Positions 22,163-33,464 of a DNA stretch of 64,000 nucleotides are shown here, in pieces; the stretch's first letter is position 1; every line of letters begins with the position of its first letter. This DNA comes from Rhipicephalus microplus (lineage: Eukaryota > Arthropoda > Arachnida > Ixodida > Ixodidae), in contig NW_027464588.1 in assembly GCF_043290135.1 (NCBI RefSeq), forward strand, positions 5,865,501 to 5,929,500, in the 5' to 3' direction. The translations under genes were made by a program, and so were the position numbers. The notes under the pieces are model-generated. The model worked only from the letters and a program-made list of their open reading frames with translations, was not told where the DNA came from and did not search any database.

Positions 22163-23412
22163 TGTCACAAACGAGCCCTACGAAAAAAGCCCGTGCCGCC
22201 GAATCCTAGCGACAGTAACCATATCAAGCGTAGAGAGGCGCCTCAAGGTCAACGATAAAGAAAAAAAACGAGCATCCAAAGACTCCCTAAGTGCGCCGTT
22301 CCTCCTCCTCTCCAAAGCGTAATTCGCCAACTGACCTCCTCACATCGTCGGCCGAGCAAGCCCTTGAAGGTTCTCGAGGGAAAAGGGCGTGGTGATTCAG
22401 AGTTGCGTCATGTGTCGCGGACGGCCCTCGACAGGTCTCGCGCTTCCCCAGCCTTCGCTGCACATCGCACCGACGAATATGATGAGAATTTTCTGGAATC
22501 TAGCGCGAAGGGTATTTAATCGAGCAGCAGAGATGAGAGATCAGGAGATCTCTCAACGCCAGTGTGCGTTGGGTGTCACCGCCGTGTCTGTCAGCGAAGC
22601 CTTTTGTCCTCAGTGTCAAAGGAGGAGAAGAAGAAAGGTCGCACCCGTGTGCGCAGGCAGAAGATAAAAGTTTTGCGCAAGTGTGCGTAGGGTCTTTCCG
22701 TCGTCTGGGCGAAGCCTTTTGTCCTCAGTGACAAAAGAGGAGAACTAGAGAATTTCCACCAGAGGGGTGAAGACTCGTACTACAGGCAGAAGTGTGTGTC
22801 TACCACAAGCGAGTGAAGACGTGTGGCAACAGCTGTGCGTGGGAAGCCGACGTGTTACCGGCGAAGAAGTACGGTGCTTGGAGAGCAGCCAATTGAAGAC
22901 GCGAGGTTTCCTGGAAGAGAAACTTCGGGGGCAGTGGAACGACAACAGCGCTGAACTTTGAGTGTGTGATTCTCGGAAGAGTATCATTCGGACTTTTGTT
23001 TCAAGGACTTTGGACCGAATAGGTTTTCAAACTCTTTAGTCTTTAAGTGTCTTGGTTCTTCGATACATGTGACTGCATTGTAGCGCGCAATGTTGTTTGT
23101 GTCTGTTCTTTCGAGTGTGGCTGATTGTACTGTGTAGTACTTTGTTTTATTGGTGACATATCGTATTCAACTCTTTCCGAGTGTGCATATTTTTGTGTAG
23201 ACTTCATCTGACATAACTGAGATTATAATTTTACTTTGTTTATCAACTCTCGGCTCTGACTTGTTCTTTGGGCCACAGCCGGTGTCTGCTGGCGCGCCCA
23301 ATAGAACCACTTCTAAATTGTCCATGCTTTCGTGGTGCAGTTCGGGGGGCCGATATGTCGGTCCTTGGAATTAGCCTGGCAATCGCCTCCCTAATTAGCG
23401 AAATTTGTGACA
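22163..23412. mobile_element. 1250-bp insertion with TGTCACAAA...TTTGTGACA ends, probable solo LTR
   Basis: The ends are perfect 9-bp inverted repeats starting TG and ending CA. The flanks are CCAGG (22158-22162) and GCAGG (23413-23417), a 4-5 bp target duplication. Removing the insert and one flank copy rejoins the RT frame (RQ-GCP). TG..CA ends, short duplication and no coding capacity fit a solo LTR of a Ty3/gypsy-type element. A non-autonomous DNA transposon is the alternative. A 3'-like region has repeated AAGCCTTTTGTCCTCAGTG segments at about 22600 and 22713. Confidence 0.6.
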
Positions 23413-23700
23413 GCAGGGATGCCCGATTGCACCGGTGCTCTTTGTTCTTTCCATAGATCCTCTCGATAGAAAAGTGGCAAAGTGCCCTAGTATTCAGGGC
23501 TTTCCATTGACAGGTCTGCAGTCAGCATCACCGCTTATGCGGTTGACATCTCTGTGTTCGTGCGAAACCAAGCCAGTTACGGCGCTTTCTTGAAGCTGTT
23601 CGAAGAATATGCCAGTTTATCAGGTGCGTTCCTGAATGTGGGGAAAAGCAAACGCCCTTCGTTTTGGTGTCTTCCACGGCTTTTTGCCGGGTGGTATTGT
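23413..23700 (+). pseudogene. Tx1-like reverse transcriptase, continuation
   Basis: After the insertion the frame reads GCPIAPVLFVLSIDPL. Further on it reads ITAYAVDISVFVRNQ, where YAVD replaces the catalytic YADD, then KLFEEYASLSGAFLNVGKSK. It ends at the 5' boundary of the RTE-type element. Confidence 0.8.
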
Positions 23701-23710
23701 TTACGTGCGG

Positions 23711-23780
23711 TGATGAGGTAGTGGATAGAGCATCCGCCTTGCATTCGAAACGTCCGTGGTTCAAATCCCGGTGCCGCGCA
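23711..23780 (+). promoter_or_regulatory. tRNA-like segment at the head of the RTE-type LINE
   Basis: GTAGTGGATAGAGCATC resembles a tRNA D-arm with A box (23718-23734), and GGTTCAAATCC at 23758-23768 fits a Pol III B box. The sequence between has the length of an anticodon arm and variable loop. It could be an internal Pol III promoter or the head of an older SINE lying next to the LINE. Confidence 0.55.
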
Positions 23781-24059
23781 GCTCCCAACCGGATTTTTAA
23801 AAAATCCTCGTGGTGATGGAACTGCATTAAGAGGCCTGGGGTGCGGCCTCACCGGTAACCACTGCCGCTAACGCACTCCCTCACCAGAGAAGAATTGACC
23901 ACCCTGGTGCAGTATCTGGCCACTACCTACCACATGCATACGTCAGTTAGCTCACGGCCCTCAGTTCCCAGCAGCTGCGAAGCAACTGACCACGGCGGCG
24001 GTCAGATCTGCAACGAAGCAGAGGGTGCAAAGAATCTCTAGATCCAGACAGGCCGCCAT

Positions 24060-26466
24060 TGGAAACTGAACTTGCCAACGTTTAACGCTAGAACCTTATC
24101 TAGTGAGGGAAGTTAGCTGTACTATTCGAGGAGTTAGAGGGTGTTAAATGCGATATAGTAGGCCTCAGTGAGGTTAGGAGGACATATGAGGCATATACGT
24201 TGCTACAGAATGGGCACGTTCTTTGCAATCGGGGCTTGGCTGACAGAAGAGAACTGGGCGTGGGGTTCCTAAATCACAGGAACATAGCTGGCAACATAGA
24301 GTAATACTACAGCATTATAGAAAGGGTTGTAAGTATTGTAATTAAACTGAATAAGAGATACAAGTTGAATGTGGTATTGGCTTAAGCACACACATCCAGC
24401 TATGATGCCGCTTCAGTTGAAAGCTTCTATGAAGACGTGGAATCGGCAATGAGTAAGGTAAAAACGCAGTATACTATACTGAGGGGAGACTTTAATGAAA
24501 AGGTAGCGAAGAGGCAGGCTGGAGACCAGGCACTAGGAGATTATGGTATCGGTTCTAGGAACGCCAGAGGAAAGCTTCCAGTAGATTTCGCAGAACGCAA
24601 TACTTTACGGATTTTGAATACGTTCTACCGAAAACGAGAAAACTGCAAGTGTACATGGAAAAGCCCTAATGACGAAAATAAGAATGAAATAGACTTCATA
24701 ATGAGTGCACACCCAGGCATTGGGCAGGATGTGGAAGTGGTCGGCAAGGTACAATGCAGTGACCATAGAATGGTACGGTCTCAAATCTACCTAGACTTGA
24801 AGAAGCAACGACAGAAACTGATACGCAAGAAGTCAATCAATGAGCTAGCACTGTGAGGGAAAGTAGATGAATTGAGAGTCTCGCTTCAGAACAGGTACTC
24901 GGCTCTTAGTGCGGAAACCAACCTTAGCGTAGATACAATGAATGATAATCTGAGGAGTATCATTATGGAGGGTGCAGTGGAAGTTGCAGACAGGGTAGTT
25001 AGACAGGATACTGGCAAGCTTTCACAGGAAACAAAGAATCTCATTAATAGGCGTACGCTATGCGATGTAAGAAAGTATAACATGGAGAAAATTGACCACG
25101 CTCTGAAAAACGGAGGAAGCGTCAAAGCAGTGAAGAGGAAACTTGGGATAGGCGAAAATCAAATGTATGCACTAGGCACAAAGAAGGCAAAAAAACTACC
25201 TATATGGATAGGATCGTTAAAATAGCGGAGTTTTACAGAGATCTGTACAGTAGCCGGGACAACCTTGACCTGAACACTATAAGAACTAGCAGTAATCCAG
25301 ACGACACCACACCAGTGATGATAGAAGTCGGAAAAGCTTTGGAGAGCATGCAAAGAGGTAAAGCTGCTTGTGAGAATCAGGTAATATCAGATCTGCTGAA
25401 AGAGGGAGGACAGATTGTGTTAGAAAAACTAGCCACCCTGTTTACGAGGTGTCTCCTGACGGGAAGAGTACCGGAGTCTTAGAAGAATGCTAACATCATC
25501 CTAATACATAAGAAAGGAGATGACAAAGACTTGAAGAGTTACAGGATGATCACGTTGCTCTCTTTAGTGTACAAGCTACTTAAAAAAGCAATTCCTACTG
25601 AGTAAAAAACGTTTGAATTTAATCAACCAAAGGAACAAGCAGGATTTCGAACGGGCTACTCAACAATCGATCACATTCATAATATCAATCAGGTAATAAA
25701 GAAATGCTCAGAATATAACCAACCACTATACACTGCCTTCATAGATTACGAGAAGGCGTTTGATTCAGTAGAAATATCGGCCGTGATGTAGACACTGCGG
25801 AATCAGGGCGTCGATGAAGTATATATAAACACCCTGGAAGAAATTTACAGAGGATTAACTGCTACCATAGTGCTCCATAAAGAGAGCAATAGAATACCAA
25901 TCAAGAAGGGTGTAACGCAGGGGGACGCCATCTCCCTAATGCTATTTACTGCATGCTTACAGGAGGTTTTCAGAAGCCTAGAATGGGAACAGTTAGGGAT
26001 AAGAGTTATTGGAGAGTACCTTAGTAACCTGCGCTTCGCTGATGACATTGCATTGCTGAGTAACTCAGGGGAGGAATTGCATGAATTACATCTCATGATA
26101 ATGAATTTAGACAAGGAGAGCAGAAAGGTGTGTCTTAAAATTATTCTGCAGAAAACGAAAGTAATGTACAACAACCTCGGAAGAGAGCAGCGCTTCAAGA
26201 TAGGTAATACAGCACTTCAAGTTGTAAAAGACTATGTCTATTTAGGGCAGGTGATAACCGTGGAGCCGAACCACGAGATAGAAGTAAGTGGAAGAATAAG
26301 AATAGGGTGGAGCACATTTGGCAAGCACTCTCAAAATATGACACGTAGTTTGCTACTATCCCTTAAGAGGAAGGTATATAACAGCTGTATCTTGCCGGTA
26401 CTTAGCTGCGGAGCAAAAACCTGGAGACCTGCAAAGAGGGTTCAGCTTATATTGACAACGACGTAG
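24060..26466 (+). pseudogene. RTE-type endonuclease and reverse transcriptase (broken)
   Basis: Endonuclease phrases include FNARTLS near 24080, the GDFNEKV motif near 24486, KNEIDFIMSAHPG and QCSDHRMV (SDH near 24760). RT follows with MIEVGKALESMQRGKAA, GFRTGYSTIDH, YEKAFDSVE, GVTQGDAISL and LRFADDIALLSN (catalytic FADD near 26035). The C-terminal part reads YVYLGQVITVEPNHEI and SCGAKTW. Several internal stops, for example 25480, 25603 and 25788, break the frame. The APE-RT order without RNase H and the sequence style fit the RTE clade. Confidence 0.85.
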
Positions 26467-26489
26467 CGAGCAATGGAAAGAAAATAGGT

Positions 26490-26736
26490 TGATGATGATG
26501 ATTGATATGTGGGGTTTAACGTCCCAAAACCACCATATGATTATGAAAGACGCCGTAGTGAAGGGCTCCGGAAATTTAGACCACCTGGGGTTCTTTAACG
26601 TGCACCCAAATCTGAGCACACGGGCCTACAACATTTCCGCCTCCATCGGAAATGCAGCCGCCGCAGCCGGGATTTGAACCGGCGACCTGCGGGTCAGCAG
26701 CCGAGTACATTAGCCACTAGACCACCGCGGCAGGGC
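26490..26736 (-). mobile_element. tRNA-derived SINE nested in the RTE-type LINE
   Basis: Same family as at 8243-8485, in minus orientation. Flanks AAAGAAAATAGGT (26477-26489) and AAAGAAAAATGGT (26737-26749) form an imperfect 13-bp target duplication. The LINE coding sequence resumes after it. Confidence 0.9.
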
Positions 26737-27040
26737 AAAGAAAAATGGTAGGTGTAACCTTAAGAGACAAAAAGAGAGCAGAGTGGATTAGGGATTAAAC
26801 GAGGGTTAAGGATATTATAGTTGAAATCAAGAAGAGAAAATGGACATGGGCCGGGCGGGTAGCGCGTAGACAGGATAACTGCTGGTCATTATGGGTAACT
26901 AAATGGATTCCTATAGAAGGCAAGCGAGTTAAGGGGGGACAGAAGGTTAGGTGGGCAGATGAGATTAAGAAGTTTGCGGGTATAAAATGGCAGCAGCAAG
27001 CACAGGACCGAGTTGACAGTTCATCATGGCCGGAGCTTCC
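26737..27040 (+). pseudogene. RTE-type ORF2 C-terminus after the SINE
   Basis: Reads LRDKKRAEWIRD, then KKRKWTWAGRVARRQDNCW and GGQKVRWADEIKKFAG. These match the usual C-terminal region of RTE-type ORF2. A stop after IRD shows decay. Confidence 0.75.
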
Positions 27041-27562
27041 TAGCTCAAGCAACGTGTCAAATCTATGCGTCCTTCCAACGCCTCCTAGGAAAACTATGCG
27101 TGGAACGTCACTCTCAGCACTTAATCTTGGAGGCCATGCTTCTTGCCTTGTGTTCCGACCGGCCGCCTTATGAGACCGCTCGCCTCCGTACCGCTTAGTC
27201 ACGCGAAATTACCGTACCGCTCTGTCACGTGACATCATGGCTGCCCAGAGGCAACTGTGAGAGCATTGCTGTCTTTTCAGGGGGCAGCCGTTAGAGACGC
27301 TTGCCTTCGTACTCAAAAACGAGAGTAAAACCAGAGGGTATACAGCAGCGCGTTTTCGGCACACATTCCAGGCATAATTATCTGAAGAGATGTTGGTTCT
27401 TCCCGTATGGCACATTTTTAATTGGGCAACTGCAGTATTTTTAAATGTCTTGAGGAAGCACGAGGTGGCGACCTTAGACCAATCGTTGACCTCATTTTCA
27501 CAAAAGTGGTTGAGCATTTTTCCGTATTTTTTCACCCGAAAAGCGAAAGAATAAATGTGAGT
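27041..27562. other. spacer between LINE and minisatellite element
   Basis: A 61-codon frame (27013-27198) has no recognisable domain. Nothing else seen. Confidence 0.35.
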
Positions 27563-28232
27563 TGTTGAACAATAAAAAATTCGCAGCGTGCGCGTTAACT
27601 AAAAGCCGAATTCTCCTGTCTCTGATTCCCCATTAGCAGCCATTGGCATGTACAGTGAGCACTATCTGAGAAGAAAGGGTTGATACGTTACACTCGCTCG
27701 GGGTAACCTTCTTGGTTTCACAAAAGTTTAACGAGCGTTGGACCGCAGTGCCATGAGTACAGTGAACTAGTATATACCATGAAATCGAGGTGGATAAAGG
27801 TGGGAAGTAGACATGAAGCGCAAGCTGTAAAAAAATGTGCGTGTGCCAACTCTCGTTTAGTGCTTGGAATGTCCGCTGAATGGCGGTGCTTCTATTTGGA
27901 AAATATATGATGAAAAGATGCGAGAAGGGGGTACTTGGAGTGTTGAATAGATGGACGAACGCACACACAGAAAGATGCATGGATGGACGCACGGATAGCT
28001 GCACGGACTAATGGATGTATGGACGGACGCAGGAGTGAATGCATGGACGAACGCAGGGATGGTCGCACAGATGGACGTGTGGACGCACGAACAGACACAT
28101 GCACGGATGGGCGGATCGACGCACAGACGGTCACACAGGCGGACGCATGGACGGATGGAAGCAAGGACGAATGGATGGAGGGATGCTTCACCCCACTATC
28201 CATCATTCACTCCGTGGATATGCTGCCATTTT
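27563..28232 (-). repeat. minisatellite-bearing dispersed element, copy 2 (inverted)
   Basis: Reverse complement of the element at 17259-17921, with the same ends (AAAATGGCAGCA at 28232, TTGTTCAACA near 27570). The minisatellite part at about 27950-28180 differs most. The open frames on both strands here are by-products of the repeat. Confidence 0.8.
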
Positions 28233-29400
28233 GTTGTTCTAGTAACACCTGCCAGAAACTGCCCACAAGCACTCGTACAGTCTCAGGTGTGCGTCCTTCA
28301 CCACGCTGCTTTGTTTCTTTCCATACACCTAATAATGTTCGTGAACAGGGCTAGGCTCCGGCAACATACTGAGCAGCTTGTGACGTCGTGCTACAAACGC
28401 CTCAGAATGTCACCAAGCTGCAAAGCTGGATCGGAGTTCAGAGGCAGCTTTGGAGCTGCTGTGTCATGCAGTAGTCTTGTGATCATGGCAAGCATCAAGC
28501 TGCGCGGAGCATACGCGTCGAGGCTTCACTACAAATGCCTCAATATGACGATGGTGTCTACAGCTCTTTACAAACATTGGATAGGTTTATATGATAACCC
28601 ACTTGAATCTATAAAAAAAGGCCGCAGAATCAGCCCGCTGCTCAGGAATTCCTTTAAAGGGGGAAGTGTGTCGAGAAAAGGGGCGGTATTTTGTAAGCGT
28701 TCTGCCGGGGGTGGTATGAAACAGAGGGATGAAAGGTAGACACACTGATTAGTTGAGGGCATTCCGACAGTAAAGGCTTGAGAATAGCCACAGAATGTGC
28801 ATAGAACGGTCCAGTCCCGTTCTATCACTAGAACGGATAAAAAACAATTTCTTGGATTACGTGAATTCTAGTGAAACCTAAGTGCTTGAACGCAGATAAT
28901 CAATTTAGTCCTGTTTTGAGCCTGGCTTACTCCAATCTTGTGCTATACATGGCGAAAAACCCCGAACGACTTAATAAATTGTGACGGCAACGTACACTCA
29001 GAACATTAACACAAATGAACTCTTAAGGTCATCTTGGTCTGTAATCTCAAAATTTGAATGAAATGTCGGACAATAGTCATGTTGAGCTGTATAATTTGTA
29101 TATGTGTTCGTGCGTGGAAAGCATTTTCTACTGTCTCGGCTCGCCTGTTGGCTGTTTGCTCCCTCGTGTCCTTTTGTTCTGTCTCTCTCACGTTCTATAT
29201 AGAACGCTTACAAAGCAGCCCCCAAGGTAGGTGGGGTTTTGCTGAACTGAGAAGTGTAAACAAAAGACCTCTTTCGTAATATTCGACCTGTAGGAGCTGA
29301 TAGTGCGATCTTGATTAAAAGGACACTAAAGTGTAATAGGAATTTATGTCAGAGTGAAAGCTCAGTGTATATCAACATCTAAAACGACAATATTGCTACG
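28233..29400. other. spacer
   Basis: A frame continuing to 28739 starts in the minisatellite and has no motif. Nothing recognised. Confidence 0.35.
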
Positions 29401-29673
29401 GTACTGAGGAGACGCGTGGTAGAAGAGGAGAACGAGGTTGGCACGAGCGGTGATCTGCCAGATCCCTGGACTCTTGCATCATACATCATCTCTTGCAAAT
29501 AAAGACATCTCACCGTAACAATATTGGTGGAAGGTGCGGGGTACAGCGAAGCGACCCCAGGCGAATGATAACGGACGCGCTACCTCAAGAACTACGCCGA
29601 AGCCGCCGAATGGCTGGTCTATATCCGCTCGTGCCAACCTCGTTCTCCTCTTCTTCCACGCGTCCCCTCAGTA
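29401..29673. repeat. inverted repeat, about 49-bp arms, at an LTR/gag-like junction
   Basis: 29401-29450 (containing AGAAGAGGAGAACGAGG) is the inverse of 29625-29673, with only a few differences. Between them lie CACCGTAACA, then TTGGTGGAAGGTGCGGG, which looks like the LTR end and start of the internal region of a gypsy-type element. Confidence 0.75.
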
Positions 29674-29686
29674 TCACTGCAATATT

Positions 29687-29830
29687 GATACAAGCCGTCA
29701 TTAACATCAACGAATGCGCCATAACGCCGATGAATATGACAATTAAACAAACGCTCGTGTGTGGTTGCCACACCAACATCTTGGTTCAATGACACTGTGT
29801 ACTTGTACTCCGTCTACAATCAGTAAATAT
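29687..29830 (+). repeat. LTR-like repeat, left copy
   Basis: Aligns with 31461-31600 at roughly 80 percent by eye (GATACAAG, ATTAAACAAA, GCTCGTGTGT, CTACAATC). It is followed by tandem 8-bp units CAGTAAAT (29821-29858). Confidence 0.65.
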
Positions 29831-29939
29831 CAGTAAATCAGTAAATCAGTAAATCAGTAAACCCTCTGTCTACTCTCACCTCGTGACTTTTCGGTGAAGG
29901 TGCGGGTTGAGAGTAGACTTGTACGGGTGCCACTTTTAG

Positions 29940-31424
29940 GTTATCACGGATCACCACGCCCTGTGCTGGTTCTCCTCCCTCAAGGATCCTTCTGGATGCC
30001 AGGGTCGTTGGGCTTTAAAGCTACAGGAATATAGCTTTCACATGACCTAGAGGTCTGGCCGAATGCACCAGGATGCCGACTGTCTATCTCGCCATCCCGT
30101 CGATCCCCCTGACCTGTCAGCGCACGATTATGATGCTTGTGTCTTTGTCATTGCTGATTTCACGGACATACGTAGGGAACAACTCAGTGATGCCAATTTG
30201 CGGTCTCTTATACGCCGTCTACCTTGTGACGCCTTCGATCCTTCCCTTCGTCTGTTCACGCTTCATGACGAAATTCTCTACCGGCGCCACACGAGCACCG
30301 ATGGCCCAGAACTTTTTCTGGTGGTTCCTACAACCCTCCGTTCCACTGTGCTCGAACAACTTCATAATGCGCCAACTGCTGGACATCTCGGAGCAGCCCG
30401 CACCTATCACCGCGTACGGCGTTGATTCTTCTGGTCCGCCCTTTACCGCTCTATTGGCCGATACGTTGCATCTTGTGAGTCTTGTCAGTGCCGCAAGCAT
30501 CCTTCATTGGCACCACCAGGCCCACTTCAGCCTATCGACATTTCAACAGACATGTTCTACCGCATCAGCCTCGATCTCGTTGGACCATTTCCAACGTCTC
30601 TGAGTGAGATCAAATGGGTAGTAATGGCTACAGACCATGCGACACGCTTTGCCATCACGCGAGCGTTACCAACAAGCTGTGCCGCTGATGTCGCGGACTT
30701 TCTGCTTCATGACGTTATTCTCCACCATGGAGCACCGCGTCAACTGCTGACCGAACATGGTCGTTCATTTCTCTCCAAGGTCGTGGACGACATTCTTCGC
30801 TGATGTTTCACACGTCATAAACTCACGATGGCCTACCAGCTGCCAACAAATAGACTCACTGAGTGCCTTAATCGCACATTGACGATAATGCTGTTCATGT
30901 ATGTCTCCACAGATCGTCGTGATTGGGATGTCACTTTGCCTTACGTGATGTTTGCCTACAACTCGTCACGACATGACACCGCTGGCTTTTTTCCCTTCTA
31001 TCTCTTGTACGGCCGTCACCCCACTTTGCCTTTTGACACTCTTCTGCCGTCGCATACTGATACTCCTACCGATTACGCTCGCGATGCAACAACTCGGGCT
31101 CGAGCGGCCAGCCGGAGTGCCCGGGATCGCCTTTCTGGCTCGCAGCTCTCTCAAAAGGATCACTACGACAGCCGTTACAGGGCTGTCTCTTACTCCCCAG
31201 GATCATTGGTCTTGCTCTGGACTCCCTCTCGTCACATTGGCCTGTCGTCGAAGTTCCTCGCTCGCTACAACGGGCCTTACAAAGTCTTGTGCCAACTGAC
31301 CGAGGTCACCTATGAGATCGCCCCTTTGGACACTCCATTGTTATCTTCTCTGCCGTCCACTAATATTGTACACGTCTCCCGCCTTAAGCCGTACTTCTCT
31401 GCGCAGGATTGCACTAATTCTTAA
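29940..31424 (+). pseudogene. gypsy pol fragment: RNase H end and integrase
   Basis: RNase H end: [15 protein letters not shown] and HQDADCLSRHP. The integrase His-Cys domain follows (LHNAPTAGHLGAARTYHRVRR). The catalytic core is at 30507-30803: SLDLVGPF holds the first Asp, but LTEHGRSF replaces the usual LTDRGRSF, so the second catalytic Asp is lost. The Glu region reads NRLTECLNRTL. The C-terminal domain (GPYKVLCQLTEVTYEIAPLD, NIVHVSRLKPY) ends at 31424. Frame changes fall near 30425 and 30803. Confidence 0.85.
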
Positions 31425-31460
31425 GCTCCGAGACGGTGCTTTCACCGGCGGCGGCTATAT

Positions 31461-31600
31461 GATACAAGTCATCAATAACATATACGAATGCACCATAAAG
31501 GCGATGAAGATGACGATTAAACAAAAGCTCGTGTGTACTTGCCACTCCGTCATCTTCGTTCAAGGGCACTGTGTACTCCTTCTACAATCGGTAAATATAT
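31461..31600 (+). repeat. LTR-like repeat, right copy
   Basis: Partner of 29687-29830, placed just after the integrase end. This is the position expected of a 3' LTR. Confidence 0.65.
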
Positions 31601-31949
31601 TTCTACCCTCTGCCTACTTTCCCCCCATGACAATATTATCAACAACAGTGCCCTACTCAACGAGAAATTAGGTAAATGCACAAGAACTAAACCACCAGCG
31701 CTGCAGTTGGACATCTTCAAAATAATCCCGATGACATCAGATGGACTGTCTACAATTAATCACTAGTAATCGATCGAACTGCCCTAAATAAAGAGCATTC
31801 CGTACATCAAGATTCGTTTCTGTTTGATTCATGAAAAAAACAGAACTGCCAGACGTTACTATGCGAAATGGTGCGAATGATTCAAAAATTCAATTTTCGC
31901 ATGGTTACATAGAACAGGTGATGCCATCTAGCGGGGCGTAGTTTTTTTA

Positions 31950-33460
31950 TTTATAGATACTGCAGGCCCTACTCAGGCCCATGCAGGAGTGAAAAGAAAC
32001 AAGTACGTTGACAGAAATTCGACATACAACTTGACAATTCATCAGTGTTACTTGACGTAAATTGAAAACGTACAGCACACATAAAGGGAGGCGTAAAAAT
32101 GCTTACACAATCGCGTTTAAGCATACGATACGGTATGCATACGGTAAAAGAACACCATAATAATGTCTTCCAATTTTGAAACGACACTTTAACTAAAGCT
32201 TATATTAAAAAGGCTGAGAAAACACCTCTAATGACACAAAGTTGATCGTCTCTTCAGGTAACATATTCCAATAAGAAATATTTCAAGAAAACAAAGAAAA
32301 CTTATGCAAATAAATGTGGCTAATCGGCTAACCATGATGAATTCTCGCTGATCGTTTGAAAGGTTTCTGCCACATATTGAAGTGACCGTAGTAAAGCTGA
32401 TAGAGGAATTTTAATCTAGATATGACCCGACGTTGCTCGAGTGTTTGAAGATTTGCCCTGTTACGTAAAGTGGTTACACTCGAGTGACGCGAATAAACAG
32501 AATAAATGAAGCGCAAAGCTAAATTTTGAACTCTTTCAATTTTACTTATTAATTATTGTTGGTAAGGGCTCCAAATGACATCTGCATACTCCAACTGAGG
32601 TCGTACTAGTGCCTTATAAGCGTTTAATTTCACATCAGGAAGAGTACAGCGCAACTCTGTTTTCAAAAATACCCACTTTGTGAACCATGTCTCAATTGAG
32701 TGCAAAGCATTGTTTAACCTAATTTAGTCATCTCGGGTTTCAATAGCTGTGTATACCCCACAGTCGTCCGCAAATAATTTACTATGAATAGGGATTCAAC
32801 AGTAAGATAAATATCATTTATATACACTACAAAAAGAAGAGGACCCAGTACAGAGCCCTGCCTTGCGGGACTCCGGAGCACACATCCAACTCTTCAGAGA
32901 TACACTCGTTAGTGGCAACACACTGTGTCTATTTCTTAAGTAACATACTACCCATGCGACTACTTTTCGTTCAACGCCAATTGAGAGAAGTTTTGTAATC
33001 AGATCGGGATGGGGACTTCATCGAACGCCTTTGACAAATTTAGAAATATGGCGTCTGTTTGACCATTAGTATTTATTGTACTAATTAAGTCATCAGTTAT
33101 TTCAGATAGTTGGATAACAGTTGACAAACCAGATCTAAATACATGCTGTTTGGAATAAAGCAAAATGCTATATTCGAGGTAAGTAATGATGGCCATACAG
33201 ATAATATGCTCGAAAAGTTTACAAGTACTCGTTAAGAAAACTGGTCTGTAGTTGCTAATTTCTAGAGAAGAGCCAGATCTATGCAGGGGAATAATTTTTG
33301 CCGAGCGCCAATCATCAGGAATGGTTGAAGTGCGTGGGAAATAACGTAACTTTGATGCAGATATTTAGTTGAAACAAAAGATATTTAGTTGAAACAAAAG
33401 CGTTTGCAATCTCTAAGCCAATTACGGTAAATTGATCAATGGCATTTGTTGCAGCTGTGT
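31950..33460 (-). mobile_element. CR1-like LINE, 5'-truncated and decayed
   Basis: On the minus strand RT reads HVFRSGLSTVIQLSEIT and FLNLSKAFDEVP (33196-32999), a SGVPQG-like region near 32870, LFADDCGVYTAIETRDD near 32780-32730, ALVRPQLEYADVIWSPYQ near 32600, and RRVISRLKFLYQLYYGHF near 32430. The 3' end (GGCCTGCAGTAT followed by an AT-rich tail near 31950) resembles the 3' end of copy B. Frameshifts are frequent. A 20-bp direct duplication lies at about 33360-33400. Confidence 0.75.
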
Positions 33461-33464
33461 TTCC

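Larger units (their letters stand above)
17922..23700 (+). mobile_element. Tx1/L1-type LINE, decayed and interrupted
   Basis: A 5' UTR (17922-18141) precedes an ORF1 with three CCHC-type knuckles, then an ORF2 with endonuclease and RT. RT phrases such as GRVVLLPKEGMDPDDPRS and LLYTNMTSRLLINGVETA resemble the Tx1 branch of L1-like LINEs. Numerous stops and frameshifts are present. A 1250-bp insert (22163-23412) splits RT between the RQ and GCP of its RQGCP motif. The element is cut at about 23700 by an RTE-type LINE, so its 3' end is missing. Confidence 0.8.
23705..27040 (+). mobile_element. RTE-type LINE with tRNA-like 5' head, decayed
   Basis: Endonuclease and RT sequences match RTE-type LINEs. 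A leader of about 350 bp starts with a tRNA-like segment, then the endonuclease, RT and C-terminal region follow. A SINE is inserted at 26490-26736. Stops at 24300, 24384, 24854 and elsewhere and several frameshifts make it inactive. It is itself inserted in the Tx1-like LINE, because the Tx1 RT stops at its start. Confidence 0.75.
29440..31640 (+). mobile_element. Ty3/gypsy LTR element remnant, internally deleted
   Basis: Two similar non-coding stretches (29687-29830 and 31461-31600) lie on either side of a shortened pol, suggesting LTR pieces. The internal part begins with TCGGTGAAGGTGCGGG, a typical start after the LTR, and then jumps to the end of RNase H. Gag, protease and RT are missing. 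An older gypsy fragment lies just before it (29440-29680). Confidence 0.65.
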
